Notes: generated from the sequence alone by a model not told the origin. A stretch of DNA of 64,000 bases from Flaccisagitta enflata (GCA_965153355.1 OZ231128.1:32612001-32676000); one strand, 5' to 3'; shown: positions 48,331 to 59,051, counted from the stretch's first letter. Translations and numbers: made by a program.

Positions 48331-50844
48331 TCACGATGACGTAGCGTCGGTAACGTAATCGGAAGGCCCGTGACATCGTTGCCGCGGGTAAAGGCTTGGG
48401 GTGGCGGCCGGGAATCTTGTGGTATGGCGGCCGGGAATCTTGTTGGGTGGCGGCCGGGAATCTCGTGAGGTGGCGGCCGGAAATCTCGTGGCGCAGCGGC
48501 CGGGAATATTGTTGCGTAGCAACCGGGAGAAGCGTAGCTGTGAAGCGTGATTGTGGCCCGTAGAAGGGTGCTTGAGGCCCGTAGAGGCGTGCTTGAGGCC
48601 CGTAGAAGCGTGGTTGAGGCCCGTAGAAGCGTGCTTGATTTCCGAGTGAAGACGGGGAATTCTTTTCTTTCTTCTTTTTCTCCTTCTGGACTCGAACTCG
48701 TAACGTCGAAGACGCGGCTTTTTCTTTTCTTTTCTTGCGTAGAAAAGTTGAGGGGAAAAAAATATCTTCTTCTTCTTTCGCTTTTTTGCCCTCGCGTAAA
48801 TCTTCCCGTCGCAAAGTTCCCGACGAGTGGTCCCTCGGAAAAAAGGGAGAAAAGGAGAGGCTTTGCAGTTTCCAGATGACGACGGACCGCCGTCAGATGG
48901 ATCCTTGCCGTTTGCAGATGAATCTTGGTAGTCTGCAGATGAATCTTGATAGACTGCAGATGAATCTTGGTGGTCTGCAGATGTTCGACGATCGATAGAG
49001 GAAGCTTGGTAGTCTGTAGATGATGTCAACAGATGACTGACGGAGGCTTGGCAGTCTACAGATAACGACCGACGAGCGAAGGTGAAGGCTTGTACATTCA
49101 CAGATGATACTTGGTGGTCTTCAGATGATGACTGAAGATGAAAAGAAGTGACGTGGATGTCTTCAGATGACGACGGGCGATCGTCAGATGATTCTTGAGG
49201 GTCTGCAGATGATGACTGACGGTCGACAGAATAAGCTTGGCGGTCTGTAGATGTTGTCAACGGATGATTGACTGAAAAAGCTTGGTAGTCTACAGATGAT
49301 GACCGACGATCGAAAGTAAAGGCTTGTTCATCCACAGATAATACTTGGTGGTCTTCAGACGATGACTGAAGATGGAAGGAAGAGACTCGGATGCCTTCAG
49401 ATGACAACAGACGGTCGTCAGATGATTCTTGGCGGTGTGCAGATGATGACCGACGGTCGACAGAATAAGCTTGGCGGTCTGTAGATGATGTCAACAGATG
49501 ATTGACTGAAGAAGCTTGGTGGTCTACAGATGATGTCGACGGACGTGGACGGTCGATCAAAGAGGCTTGATAGTCTGCAGATGAATTTGTAACAGATGCC
49601 GGCGAAATCGTATCAGGTGCCGATGTAATCTTGGCAGGTGCCGGCGGAATCTTGGCAGGTGCCGGCGGAATCTTGGCAGGTGCCAACATTATCTTAGCAG
49701 GTGTCGGCGTAATCTTATCAGATGCCGGCAAATTTGTGAGAGATGCCGACGTAATCATAGTGGAAAGAGATGAATCTTCTTGGATGTGAAGGGGCGCGTC
49801 AGATTTATGAATAGGACGTGGAGGAAGAGAAAAGTTTGTGGCAGTGAGAAGATGATTTTCTTCGTTGGTTGATGGTTGTGGGACTGGAGACACTTCCGGT
49901 TGTGAGGCGGTCGTGTTTGAGACGAAGGTTTCTTTCTTTTTCTTCCTCTCTTTCACTCCAGATCTTTCTTTTCCCTCTCTCTCCATCGCCAACATGAATT
50001 CGTTCATCTCCTCCTTAATCTTATTCATAATGTTGCCAATTTTCTCACTATCTCCGTCCATCATGGCTTCGAAGATATCGTCCAATTCATTTTCCGTTGC
50101 CTCTTCCAATTCCGATTTTTTCATCGTAAAACGGAAATTCATTTCTTCATCCAATTTCATGATTTCTTTTATCTTTCTTTCAATTCTTTCTAACAACGAC
50201 TCTTTTCTTTCTTGATTGTCGTTGCTATTGGATTCCAAGTGAGTGGCAAGGAGATCCAAATGGAGAGGACGATGATGATTTTTCGTCGATGCCTTGTGCG
50301 CGACTCGGCGATCGACATCACCACCGCCTCCATCACTTCTGCCGCCACCATCACCGCCGCCTCCACTTACAAGATCGCCGCCGCCGCCACCACTTCTCAG
50401 ACTGATGTCGACACCGCCTCCACTTTCATCCCCTTCTTGGCTGCTCATCGTGGTAGTGGCGTCAGACTCTTGCTGGGCGCCAGAAGCAGCATCGTTGAGG
50501 AAAAGCGTTGGCAAATGCATCAAATGAAATGGCGACTGTCTATTAATGAAACGGCGTGTCTCTTCCAGTAGGAGACGATAAGGCTCGATGACGACGTAGA
50601 AATGTTCCCACAATTGGTAGGAAATGTCTTGTAGTTGCAGCGTGACAACGGCGTAGCTGATCGCGTTGTTAGCTGCGCAAAAAAGCGTATAAATTTCTTG
50701 GGTTGTCTCCGCCGAACTCGTCGCAGCGGAGAGGAGAGAATCGTATAGAAGTTGATAGATGACAGGAAGCTGATGTCGATCCATCGCTTGGTGGACGTGT
50801 CTCTTGACGTCCATCGTTACGTCGGCGGGAATCGGTTCCGACAT
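48331..50844 (-). CDS. Single large ORF of the LTR element (837 codons), unknown modular protein
   Basis: I recognise no family. It occupies the gag position, starting 105 bp after the 5' LTR. Visible parts: residues 1-115 predicted helical and hydrophobic (IYQLLYDSLLSAA, LWEHFYVVIEPYRLLLEE); 140-177 Gly/Asp-rich; 205-300 strongly charged and probably coiled coil (ERIERKIKEIMKLDEEM); 375-415 repeats of PPAPAKI; 417-660 a Ser/Asp/Gln-rich region built of units of about 13 residues, with a 78-residue higher-order repeat; 684-730 a highly basic stretch (RAKKRKKKK, RRRKRRKKR) that could bind nucleic acid or act in nuclear import; 735-765 repeats of HASTGLK; 775-815 repeats of IPGRxxTRFPAAT. No zinc knuckle, aspartic protease or polymerase motif is seen. 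A Gag-like structural role is only a guess from position. The 214-codon overlapping frame (48,170-48,814) is treated as a shadow. Confidence 0.7.
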   Translation of the reverse strand: MSEPIPADVTMDVKRHVHQAMDRHQLPVIYQLLYDSLLSAATSSAETTQEIYTLFCAANNAISYAVVTLQLQDISYQLWEHFYVVIEPYRLLLEETRRFINRQSPFHLMHLPTLFLNDAASGAQQESDATTTMSSQEGDESGGGVDISLRSGGGGGDLVSGGGGDGGGRSDGGGGDVDRRVAHKASTKNHHRPLHLDLLATHLESNSNDNQERKESLLERIERKIKEIMKLDEEMNFRFTMKKSELEEATENELDDIFEAMMDGDSEKIGNIMNKIKEEMNEFMLAMEREGKERSGVKERKKKKETFVSNTTASQPEVSPVPQPSTNEENHLLTATNFSLPPRPIHKSDAPLHIQEDSSLSTMITSASLTNLPASDKITPTPAKIMLAPAKIPPAPAKIPPAPAKITSAPDTISPASVTNSSADYQASLIDRPRPSTSSVDHQASSVNHLLTSSTDRQAYSVDRRSSSAHRQESSDDRLLSSEGIRVSSFHLQSSSEDHQVLSVDEQAFTFDRRSSSVDYQAFSVNHPLTTSTDRQAYSVDRQSSSADPQESSDDRPSSSEDIHVTSFHLQSSSEDHQVSSVNVQAFTFARRSLSVDCQASVSHLLTSSTDYQASSIDRRTSADHQDSSAVYQDSSADYQDSSANGKDPSDGGPSSSGNCKASPFLPFFRGTTRRELCDGKIYARAKKRKKKKIFFSPQLFYARKEKKKPRLRRYEFESRRRKRRKKRIPRLHSEIKHASTGLNHASTGLKHASTGLKHPSTGHNHASQLRFSRLLRNNIPGRCATRFPAATSRDSRPPPNKIPGRHTTRFPAATPSLYPRQRCHGPSDYVTDATSS
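48385..48640. repeat. Two short tandem arrays at the 3' end of the ORF
   Basis: About five units of GTGGCGGCCGGGAATCTTGT (24-25 bp) are followed by about four units of GAGGCCCGTAGAAGCGTGCTT (24 bp). They encode the IPGR...FPAAT and HASTGLK repeats of the ORF. Confidence 0.88.
48890..49600. repeat. Coding tandem repeat in the ORF (about 39-bp units, 234-bp higher order)
   Basis: CTTGGTGGTCTGCAGATGA-like words recur about every 39 bp. The block encoding residues 451-528 is repeated as residues 529-606, with about 70% identity by eye. Units are multiples of three, so the frame is kept. Confidence 0.85.
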
Positions 50845-50850
50845 TAAACT

Positions 50851-50877
50851 TCAGAGGACGTAGCTCTTGACGTCCAT
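50851..50877 (-). CDS. Eight-codon upstream ORF copied from the main ORF start
   Basis: ATG GAC GTC AAG AGC TAC GTC CTC TGA encodes MDVKSYVL, echoing MDVKRHVH of the main ORF (residues 11-18). The bases before it can be read as PSPADVIGGDDT against PIPADVT, so the leader holds an older duplicate of the start region, now ending in a stop 7 bp before the main ATG. It may dampen translation of the main ORF or be a mere relic. Confidence 0.5.
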   Translation of the reverse strand: MDVKSYVL

Positions 50878-50949
50878 CGTATCATCGCCACCAATGACGT
50901 CAGCGGGGCTCGGCGCCGACGACAACCAGCGAAGCGATGAGTTGAAGCT

Positions 50950-51469
50950 TGTGCCCGCTCGCTCCCTTTCTTACTAACCGGAGTTACAGTGACGACGCAA
51001 TTAACGGTCTGAAATAATTTATTAGCAATCATTAGTAATCATTAACAACTTAGGCAATGAGCAGTAATAATTAGTGGCAATCATAAGTACACCAATTTAC
51101 ATCTTTACAAGGCTTAGTACCTGAAACTTCAACTCATTTCGGCATTCAGGGAACCAGAGGGTAAGTAATGCTAATCAATTCATCATTAATCTGCAAAGGA
51201 TGGAAAAAGAGTAACATTAGTAGGCTTATTTACTCCCAATCGCGAATAAACAATGAGAGCGAAGGAATAAAGACGAGCGAATGGACTAAACAGCAGGTAA
51301 ACGCTCTTAAAAGGAAATTCTCTTGGCATGTATCATCAATTCTAGCCCAGTTTCCGTTCAATTCGAAGCGGTAAGCAATAAATAGAGGGCGTTACTAGAA
51401 AGGTAAGTTTTAGAGACAAAGTAAGGTCTTAAAACAAATGAACAGTGCTTGCTCACGCGAGCCCGCACA
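50950..51469 (-). repeat. 5' LTR of the retroelement (520 bp)
   Basis: Same boundaries and near-identical sequence to 46,290-46,809. In the minus orientation it precedes the leader and ORF. I could not match the sequence after it (AGCTTCAACTCATCGCTTCG on the minus strand) to a tRNA 3' end, so no primer-binding site is called. Confidence 0.92.
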
Positions 51470-51474
51470 ACAAG
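51470..51474. other. Target site duplication ACAAG, right
   Basis: Identical to 46,285-46,289; the satellite resumes directly with ATTCAACC. Confidence 0.92.
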
Positions 51475-54400
51475 ATTCAACCTTTTTTTGGTCCCAGTCA
51501 ACCATTTTGGTTCCAGTCAACCATTCTCTCTCAAGGTAGTAGATTCGATCTTATTTTGGTCCCAGTCAACCATTTTGGTTCCAGTCAACCATTCTCTCTT
51601 AAGATCTTAGGTTGGAGCTTATTTTGGTCCTAGTCAACCATTTTGGTTCCAGTCAACCATTCTCTTTCAAGAAAGTAGATTTGAGGTTGTTTTGGTCCCA
51701 GTCAACCATTTTGGTTCCAGTCAACCATTGTGTCTCAAGAAAGTAGATTTGAGCTTATTTTGGTCCTAGTCAACCATTTTGGTTCCAGTCAACCATACTC
51801 TCTCAAAGAACAAGATTCAATCCTTTTTTGGTCCTGGTCAACCATTTTGGTTCAGTCCTTCGTATCTCAGAAGTAAATTCGATCTTATTTGATGCTGATC
51901 AACCATTTGGTTCAGTCCAGCCACTCTCTAAAGATCTTGGGATTTAAATAATTTTGGTCCTGGTCAACCATTTTGGTTCCGTCAGCATTATCTCTCAAGG
52001 AAATGTAGATTACGATATTATTTTGGTCCCAGTCAAGCATTTTGGTTTCAGTCAACCATACTTTCTAGAAAGTGGGCAAGATACCTTTTGGTCCCAGTCA
52101 ACCATTTTGGTTCCAGTCAACCATCCTCACTTAGGGGAGCAGATTCAATTTTTGGTCCCCAGTCCAACCATTTTGGTTCCAGTCCTTATTATCTCTCAAG
52201 GAAGTAGATTCGATCTTATTTTGGTCCAAATCAACCATTTTGGTTCCAGTCAACCATTCCCTCTAAAGATCTTGGGTTGGCTAATTTTGGTCTGATCCAA
52301 CCATTTTGGTTCTGATCAGCCATTCTCTCTCAAGAGTAATGAGTCCACGATCTTATTTGGTCCCCAGTCAACCATTTTAGTTTGATCAACCATTCTCTTA
52401 AGATCTTAGGTTGGAGCTTATTTTGGTGCTAGTCAACCATTTTGGTTCCAGTCAACCATTCTCTCTCAAGAAAGTAGATTTGAGGTTGTTTTGGTCCCAG
52501 TCAACCATTTTGGTTCCAGTCAACCATTGTGTCTCAAGAAAGTAGATTTGAGCTTATTTTGGTCCTAGTCAACCATTTTGGTTTCAGTCAACCATACTCT
52601 CTCAAAGAACAAGATTCAACCTTTTTTTGGTCCTAGTCAACCATTTTGGTTCCAGTCAACCATTATCTCTCAAGGAAGTAGATTCGATCTTATTTTGGTC
52701 CCAGTCAACCATTTTGGTTCCAGTCAACCATTCACTCTAAAGATCTTGGTCTGAGCTAATTTTGATCCCAGTCAACCATTTTGGTTCCAGTCAACAATTC
52801 TCTCTCAAAGGTAATGGAGATTGATCTTATTTTAATTGATCAACCATTTTGGTTTAGTCAACCAAAAAATCAAGAATGTGGGCAGGAAACCTTTTTGGGG
52901 CAGTATCTCCTTAATGGCTTGTCGTAGCCAAAAATCGCTGGTAGAAATGGACCTATGATGTATGTAAGGTATAAGCTTTCCAGAGACATATCGCACCATA
53001 TACTTTTGTTAAAACTTGTATCTGAAGATCTTAGGTTTGAGCTTTTTTTGGTCCCAATCAACCATTTTGGTTCCAGTCAACCATTCTTTCTCAAGGAAGT
53101 AGATTTAGTCTTATTTTGGTCCCAGTCAGCAAGCTTGGTTCAGTCTACCATGATGTCTCAAGAAAGTAGATTTGAGCTTTTTTTGGTCCCAGTCAACCAT
53201 TTTGGTCCCAGTCAACCATTCTTCCTCAAAGAAGTAGATTCAATCCTTTTTTGGTCCCAGTTAACCATTTTGGTCCCAGTCAACCATAGCCTGCTTGAGA
53301 GCAGATTCAAGATTTTTTTGGTCTGAGTCAACCATTTTGGTTCCAGTCAACCATTCTTCCTCAAAGAAGTAGATTCAATCCTTTTTTGGTCCCAGTTAAC
53401 CATTTTGGTCCCAGTCAACCATTCTGACTCAAGAAAGTAGATTGGAGCTTATTTTGGTCCTAGTCAACCATTTTGGTTCCAGTCAACCATACTCTCTCAG
53501 AGAACAAGATTCAACCTTTTTTTGGTCCCAGTCAACCATTTGGGTTCCAGTCAACCATTATCTCTCAAAAAAGTAGGTTCGATCTTATTTTGGTTTCAGT
53601 CAACCAATTTGGTTCCAGTCAACCATTGTGTCTCAAGAAAGTAGATTAGAGCTTATTTTGGTCCTAGATAACCATTTTGGTTTCAGTCAACCATACTCTC
53701 TCAAAGAACAAGATTCAACGCTTTTTTGGCCTGGTCAACCATTTAGTTTCAGTCAACCATTATCTCTCAAGGAAGTAGATTCGATCTTATTTTGGTCCCA
53801 GTCAACCATTTTGGTTCAAGTCAACCATTCCCTCTAAAGATCTTAGGCTTAGAGCTAATTTTGGTCTGATCAACCATTTTGGTTCAGTCACCATTCTCTC
53901 TCAAGGTAGTAATTCGATCTTATTTTGGTCTGATCAGCCATTTGGTTTTGGTCAACAAAAAATCAAGAATGTGGTGAAGGCCTTTTTGGGAGCAGTATCT
54001 CCCTAAACAGCACAAGTAAATGGCAAAAATACAGCTGGAAGAAACGGGAACTATAATTGTATATGGTATAAGCTTTCATAGACATATACTTGCCATATAC
54101 TTTTGTGAAAACTAGTATCTCTTAAGATCTTAGAGTTTAATTTTTTTGGTCTGATCAGCCATTTTTAGAACTTCAATCCAACCATTTGTCTCAAGAAATG
54201 AGTGGGCTTTATTTTGATCCTAGTCAACCATTTTAGTTTCAATCAACCATACTCTCTCAAAGAACAAGATTCAACCTTTTTTGGTCCCAGTCAACCATTT
54301 TGGTTCCAGTCAACCAGCCTCACTTAGGGGAGCAGATTCAATTTTTTGTTCCCGATCAACCATTTGGTTCAGTCAGCAAAACATCTCAGGATGGAATTAC

Positions 54401-56080
54401 GATCTTATTTTGGTCCCAGTCAACCATTTTAGTTCCAGTCAAACATTCCCTCTAAAGATCTTAGGTTGGAGCTAATTTACAGGTCCCAATCTGTCATTTT
54501 TGTTCCAGTCAACCATTCTCTCTCAAGGTAGTAGATTCGATCTTATTTTGGTCCCATTAAACCATTTTGGTTCCAGTCAACCATTCTCTCTTAAGATCTT
54601 AGGTTGGAGCTTATTTGGTCCTAGTCCCAGCCATTTTGGTTCCAGTCAACCATTCTCTCTCAAGGCGTAGATTTGAGGTTGTTTTGGTCCCAGTCAACCA
54701 TTTTGGTTCAAGTCAACAATTGTGTCTCCAGAAAGTAGATTTGAGCATGTTTTGGTCCCAGTCAGCCATTTTGGTTCCAGTCAACCATACTCTCTCAAGA
54801 GGCAAAGATTCCTTTGATCCTGGTCAACCATTTAGTTCCCGGTCAACCATTATCTCTCAAAAATGAATTGATCTTATTTTGGTCTGATCAACATTTTCGT
54901 CAGCCATTCCTAAAGATAGAGCAGCTAATTTTGGTACCAATCTTCATTTTAGTTTTCCAGTCAACCATTCTCTCTGAGTAGTAGTTGATCTTATTTTGGT
55001 CTTTGATCAACCATTTTTGGTTTAATCCTTAATGGAGATGAGCAGGCTTTTGAGAACATTATCTCTGACTTGCTGTGTGCTTAAGAAATATTAGCTAGGC
55101 CAACGGACCTGTGTTGTATGCCAAAATTAAACTTTCCCATGAGGCATATACTTTCCATATACTTTTGAAAACTTGTATCTTAAGATCTTAGGTTTGAGCT
55201 TTTTTGTCCCAATCAACATTGGTTGATCAGCATTCTTTCAAGTATAATGATCTTATTTTGATCCCAATCATGTTTTAGTTTCCAATCCCAACCATTCTGT
55301 CTCAAAAAGCTGGAGTTTGAAGGCTATTTTAGTCCTAATCCTTATTATAGTTTCAATCAACATACTCTCTAAAGAACAAGATTCTTAGCAATTTGATGGC
55401 ATTTTGGTTCCAATCCTTAGCCTCACTTAGGGAGCAGATTCATTTTGTTCTGATCAACCATTTTAGTTCAGTCAGCCATTCTCTCAGAAAAAATGAATTC
55501 AAGCCTTATTTTGGTCCTGAGCCAACCATTTTGGTTCCAGTCAACCATTCTCTCTTAAATCTATTAGGTGAAGTGATTTTATTTGAAGTCAACCATTTTG
55601 GTTTAATCAACTAAACTCTATAAAAGTTAAAGTAGATTCAGCTCATTTTGTTCGCTTGGAAATCTGCTCCATTTTTGGTTTCCAGCCAAGCCATTTCAAT
55701 ATCTGACGTGGAATTCAAGCTTATTTTGATCACACCTGGGTCAAAATCATTTAGTTTAGTCAATATATCTCTTTCAAGATCATAAGTTCTAAAAGCTACT
55801 TTGATCCCCAGTCAAGCCATTTTAGAACTGATCTTATTCTCTCTCAGAAAAGCAATTCCAGAGTTATTTTGGTCCTAGTCAACCATTTTTGTTTAATCAA
55901 CCATTTAATATATTAAGTAGAATTAAAACTTATTTTGGTCTGGTCAACCATTTAGTTTCCAATCAACCTCTACCAGATATGAGTTAACTATTTTGTCCCA
56001 ATCACATTTGGTCCCAGTCAACCTTCTCTCAAAGTACGTTAGAATTTTGAAGTTCCTAGTCCTTAAAGTACAGTTCAGTC
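51475..56080 (+). repeat. 68-bp satellite array, right segment, with an approximately 1.07-kb higher-order structure
   Basis: Same unit as 45,231-46,289. A spacer of about 150 bp, including TTTTTGGGGCAGTATCTCC and ATATACTTTTGTTAAAACTTGTATCT, recurs at about 52,875-53,032, 53,965-54,122 and 55,030-55,188. Units become progressively irregular after about 51,840 and are barely recognisable after 55,200. Confidence 0.93.
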
Positions 56081-56477
56081 AACCATTCTCACTTGAGTAG
56101 TGATTCAGCTGAATGTTTGATTATAAATGCTTGTTATTTTGAAAAACATTATTGATACTAACCATTGTATGTGTAGGCTTTTTCCATTTTTACTCAAAAC
56201 ACAACTGCTGCACATGTACAGCTATATGTAATGAGAAAAGAGTCAAAGGCAAATCTTTTACTTTTGAAGTATTCAAGAAGAAACAGGAGTTTTCATTTTC
56301 TTAGCAGGAAGTTGAGAACTGTACATTTGGTGGGCTCCATGGGCCAGTAGGAGTAAGTAATAATGGTAATTCTCTCATTTGAGCGCCAAGCAGTATGCTC
56401 TCCCAATTTTTAAAGTATATTTAATTCCAAAATGAATTTTTTTTAATGATTTTTAGTAGATTCAAAAAAGGAGTGTA
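56081..56477. other. Unique AT-rich sequence, no gene seen
   Basis: Nothing recognisable. Confidence 0.4.
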
Positions 56478-56618
56478 CAGTTAAACCCCGCTATAATGGA
56501 TCCAAGCGTAACAAAAATCCGCCTATAATGGATCTAAAAACTTGGTCCCTTCATGTCAATTTCTATAGTGGATGAAATTTGTTGGTCCCTTGACATCCAT
56601 TATTGCGTTGTTTAACTG
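56478..56618. mobile_element. Tc1/pogo-type MITE, 141 bp
   Basis: It begins CAGTTAAACCCCGCTATAAT and ends TATTGCGTTGTTTAACTG, an inverted match of about 24 bp with small differences (GGATCC versus GGATGTC). TA flanks both ends (56,476-56,477; 56,619-56,620). An internal CCGCCTATAATGGATC repeats the terminal wording. No coding capacity. Confidence 0.8.
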
Positions 56619-56910
56619 TATTTATGTTTGTTTTAGCATGCAAATGCAAGGAAACATATTTATGAGCATAGCAGCTCATCAGTGAGGGTGTTTTTCAGTA
56701 TTTTAGCTCATTTAGCTCATTTAGCTCAGTCTTTCTTTATTTTAAATGCTAAAATTGAAAAAATATTTTTATATATGTTTAGGCAAGCAGATATAAGAAA
56801 TGATGTCAGTGAGCAGAGCTGCTCATCTGTGAGAGTTTTTAAAGTAACTATAGCAAAAAAAAAAACGGGACAACTTGTTTTGCTGATTTTTGCTGAGCTG
56901 AAAACTTAAA

Positions 56911-57371
56911 CCATAGAAAATCCATGACCATTTGAAAGCTCTGCGAAAGATCTCATATGAGACATTGCTAGTTATTAAACTTTATCAATTTAAATGCTTT
57001 GAGGAATAAGCCAAACATTGCCATATTCATTTTAAGTCAATTAATTTAAAAGGTTTTGAAAAGAAATGAGTTCACTTTGACGAGCTCTAACTTCTTAACG
57101 GTTTAAGATACAGACCTGGGATTGGTCTAGAATGAAAGAAAATTTGAAAATCTTTAAAATCATTCCTGAAAAAAAAGTTGAAAATGCTTTTTTTCTATCT
57201 TTTTTTATAAACTAACAAAAACGTTCAACTTTTTCAACTTAACTTTTACACTCATGACCATCTATTCTTTATCCTTATGTCATTTCTAAACGAATAAATC
57301 TAAGACAACGAGCATGGTCCCATTTTGACGATCTTTCACAGAGCTTTCAAATGGTCATGAATTTCCCTATG
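56911..57371. mobile_element. Inverted-repeat element, about 460 bp
   Basis: CATAGAAAATCCATGACCAT + TTGAAAGCTCTGCGAAAGATC (56,912-56,952) is matched by the reverse complement at 57,330-57,371 with few mismatches. Interior AT-rich and without a frame of note. Element ends and target site are not clear. Confidence 0.55.
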
Positions 57372-57806
57372 TTTTTCCCATTTTATGAATGTCAAACACT
57401 GAAAAACATTTTGTCCCATTTTTATTTTTATTCTAGCTCATTTTGCTGGTTTAGCTCATTTTGCTCATAAAGTCTTTTTTTCTGATTTCAAATAGGATGA
57501 ATAAATGTTTAATTGAGCATGCAAATACAAGAAAGCATTTCCGTGACCATAGCTGTATATCTGGTTGAGTGATTTGAGTGATTTGGCTCAGCTCTATTTT
57601 TCTCTGAATCAGTGCTATTGATTTGATCTAAAAAATAAAAGAAAAGGCAGGGACTAAAAAAGATTTGTGAAAAGTGACCAATGCTTACAACTTTTTTCCT
57701 CACGGCAACAGCTGCCATTACTGTTACTATAAATTATCAGTTATAAAAATGCAAAATCTGATTTTTTCCCATTGGCGGGTATTTTGGCATAACCTATGGA
57801 CTTGCA
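57372..57806. other. Unique AT-rich sequence, no gene seen
   Basis: Repeated TTTAGCTCATTT words (also at 56,704-56,729) are the only pattern. Confidence 0.4.
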
Positions 57807-57966
57807 AACAAGGCCGGATACACGGCCATCAGTTGCGGACGGGTGGGCAGGGGCGGATATGCCCCAGCGTTTTCCCACTTTTCGACTAGTACTGTGGACC
57901 AGCGGACAGCGGATAGACAGACAGACAAAGCCTCTTATAGAGTTGCGTGTCCCGGCAACTAAGAAA
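57807..57966 (+). mobile_element. AGTCGC-family dispersed element, plus copy, AGTTGC subfamily
   Basis: AACAAGGCCGGATACACGG, CATCAGTTGCGGACGGGTGG, CAGGGGCGGATATGCCCC, a GATAGACAGACAGAC core, AAGCCTCTTATAG and the hairpin AGTTGCGTGTCCCGGCAACT followed by AAGAAAAA. Both ends carry the AGTTGC form. Confidence 0.85.
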
Positions 57967-57995
57967 AACGAGTGGTCAGAAGCGATACCGTAGCC

Positions 57996-58400
57996 TCACT
58001 TTGCCGTTAGTAGAAATGGAATGAGAAGAAGCGCAGCAGCCCAGAAAGTATGAAGTCCTATGGAACACAGGACTTTTGTTAAATCCCGTTCCAAGTAGTC
58101 TATCCGTCATTCCCCAGGCCTCTCAGACTGTGAGATACACTCCTTGGTCTGAATTCTGCCTCTCCAGGCCTGAAATCTGCCCTCTCAGGCCAGGATGCAG
58201 GCAGGTTGCATTCAAGTATTCAAAAGCCTGAAGAGGCAATTTCAGGCCTGAGGAAGGGCGCAGACGGACAAGCGAACGAAAGCGAGCAGGGCAATGAGCA
58301 GCAGACGAGGAACAAAAGTCCCGTGTTTCTGCAAAGGACTTAAATCCCCACTGGGCCGCTGCCAAAACCAGCCTCCAACATCATCCAGCTCTCTTACTCT
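57996..58400. mobile_element. Diverged family 2 element
   Basis: GCGCAGCAGCCCAGAAAGTATG, AAGTCCTATGGAACACAGGAC on the left; CCTCTCAGGCCTGAAATCTGCC words in the middle; AAAAGTCCCGTGTTTCTGCA, AAGGACTTAAATCCCCACTGGGCC and GCTGCC on the right, an inverted echo of the left side. Confidence 0.5.
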
Positions 58401-58539
58401 ACAAACATAAATGCTTAATAATGCATATGGTGAAATAGTCCGTGACACCATTACACTAACAGCAACATATGTTGATGTGCTGCAAATAGTGAAAGAAAGG
58501 CGCGACGAGCAGCCTTCTCTTGCATCAATTTTGAAGCTC

Positions 58540-59050
58540 TAGCTTTGGAAATCTCGAGGCTGATTGAGCCTCAAGGTTGTGACTTGAGACTCAAGTTGTG
58601 AATTGGCTAGATACTGGGATTTGAGCCGCAGGAGCTGGGAGGTTGAGCACAAGTTGGATCTGAGCCAGAAACAGCAATTCTGAGCCAAGATGATAAATTT
58701 GAGCCTTGAGAGGCTGTAGTTGAGCCTCAACTGGGTTGAACAGGACTGGGATTTGGGCCTCGAGGCTGGGAGGTTTGAAACTTCCAGAGCCAGGTTTGAG
58801 ACTCGTAGCTGGGATTTGGGGCTCTTGACGTTGGAATTTGAGCCTCTGGCTGGGGTTTGAGCCTCAGGACTGATTTGAGCCTCCAGGGTGGGTTGGCATG
58901 CTGAGGCTGGGTGAGCCTCCAGGCCCAGGGTTTGAGCCTCGCAGCTGAGATTTATGAGCTTGTGAGCTGTGGTTTGAGCACGGCTGGGGTGAGCCTCAGG
59001 GGACGGAGAGAAGAAGGAGAAGGAGGAGAAGGAGGAAATTTCACTATGCA
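58540..59050. repeat. Diverged 20-bp minisatellite (GAGCCTCAAGGCTGGGATTT units)
   Basis: Noisy units of the same wording as the array at 2,588-3,112, in reverse orientation, with many indels, ending in GAGGAGAAGGAGGAAATTTC. The 170-codon minus-strand frame (58,539-59,051) follows the repeat and is rejected. Confidence 0.75.
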
Positions 59051-59051
59051 T

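Larger units (their letters stand above)
46290..51469 (-). mobile_element. Non-autonomous LTR retroelement, young insertion in satellite DNA
   Basis: Two 520-bp direct repeats (46,290-46,809 and 50,950-51,469) begin TGTGCCCGCTCGC and end GCGAGCCCGCACA on the plus strand, with ACAAG duplicated at both sides. By eye the LTRs differ only in a three-base patch (GTAGTAG versus GTTACAG, about 27 bp... see the LTR entries). The purine run AGGTGGGGGG adjoining the left LTR on the minus strand looks like a polypurine tract, an AATAAA lies in the LTR on that strand, and the only long ORF is also on the minus strand, so the element reads right to left. The 4.1-kb interior has one 837-codon ORF and a 28-bp tandem array. 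No protease, reverse transcriptase, RNase H or integrase motif is present, so mobilisation in trans by an autonomous relative is inferred. Confidence 0.9.

Noticed and set aside
48170-48814. 214-codon minus-strand frame overlapping the end of the 837-codon ORF
   Set aside because: It uses the same coding tandem repeats in another frame; a frameshift product is possible but nothing in the sequence supports it.
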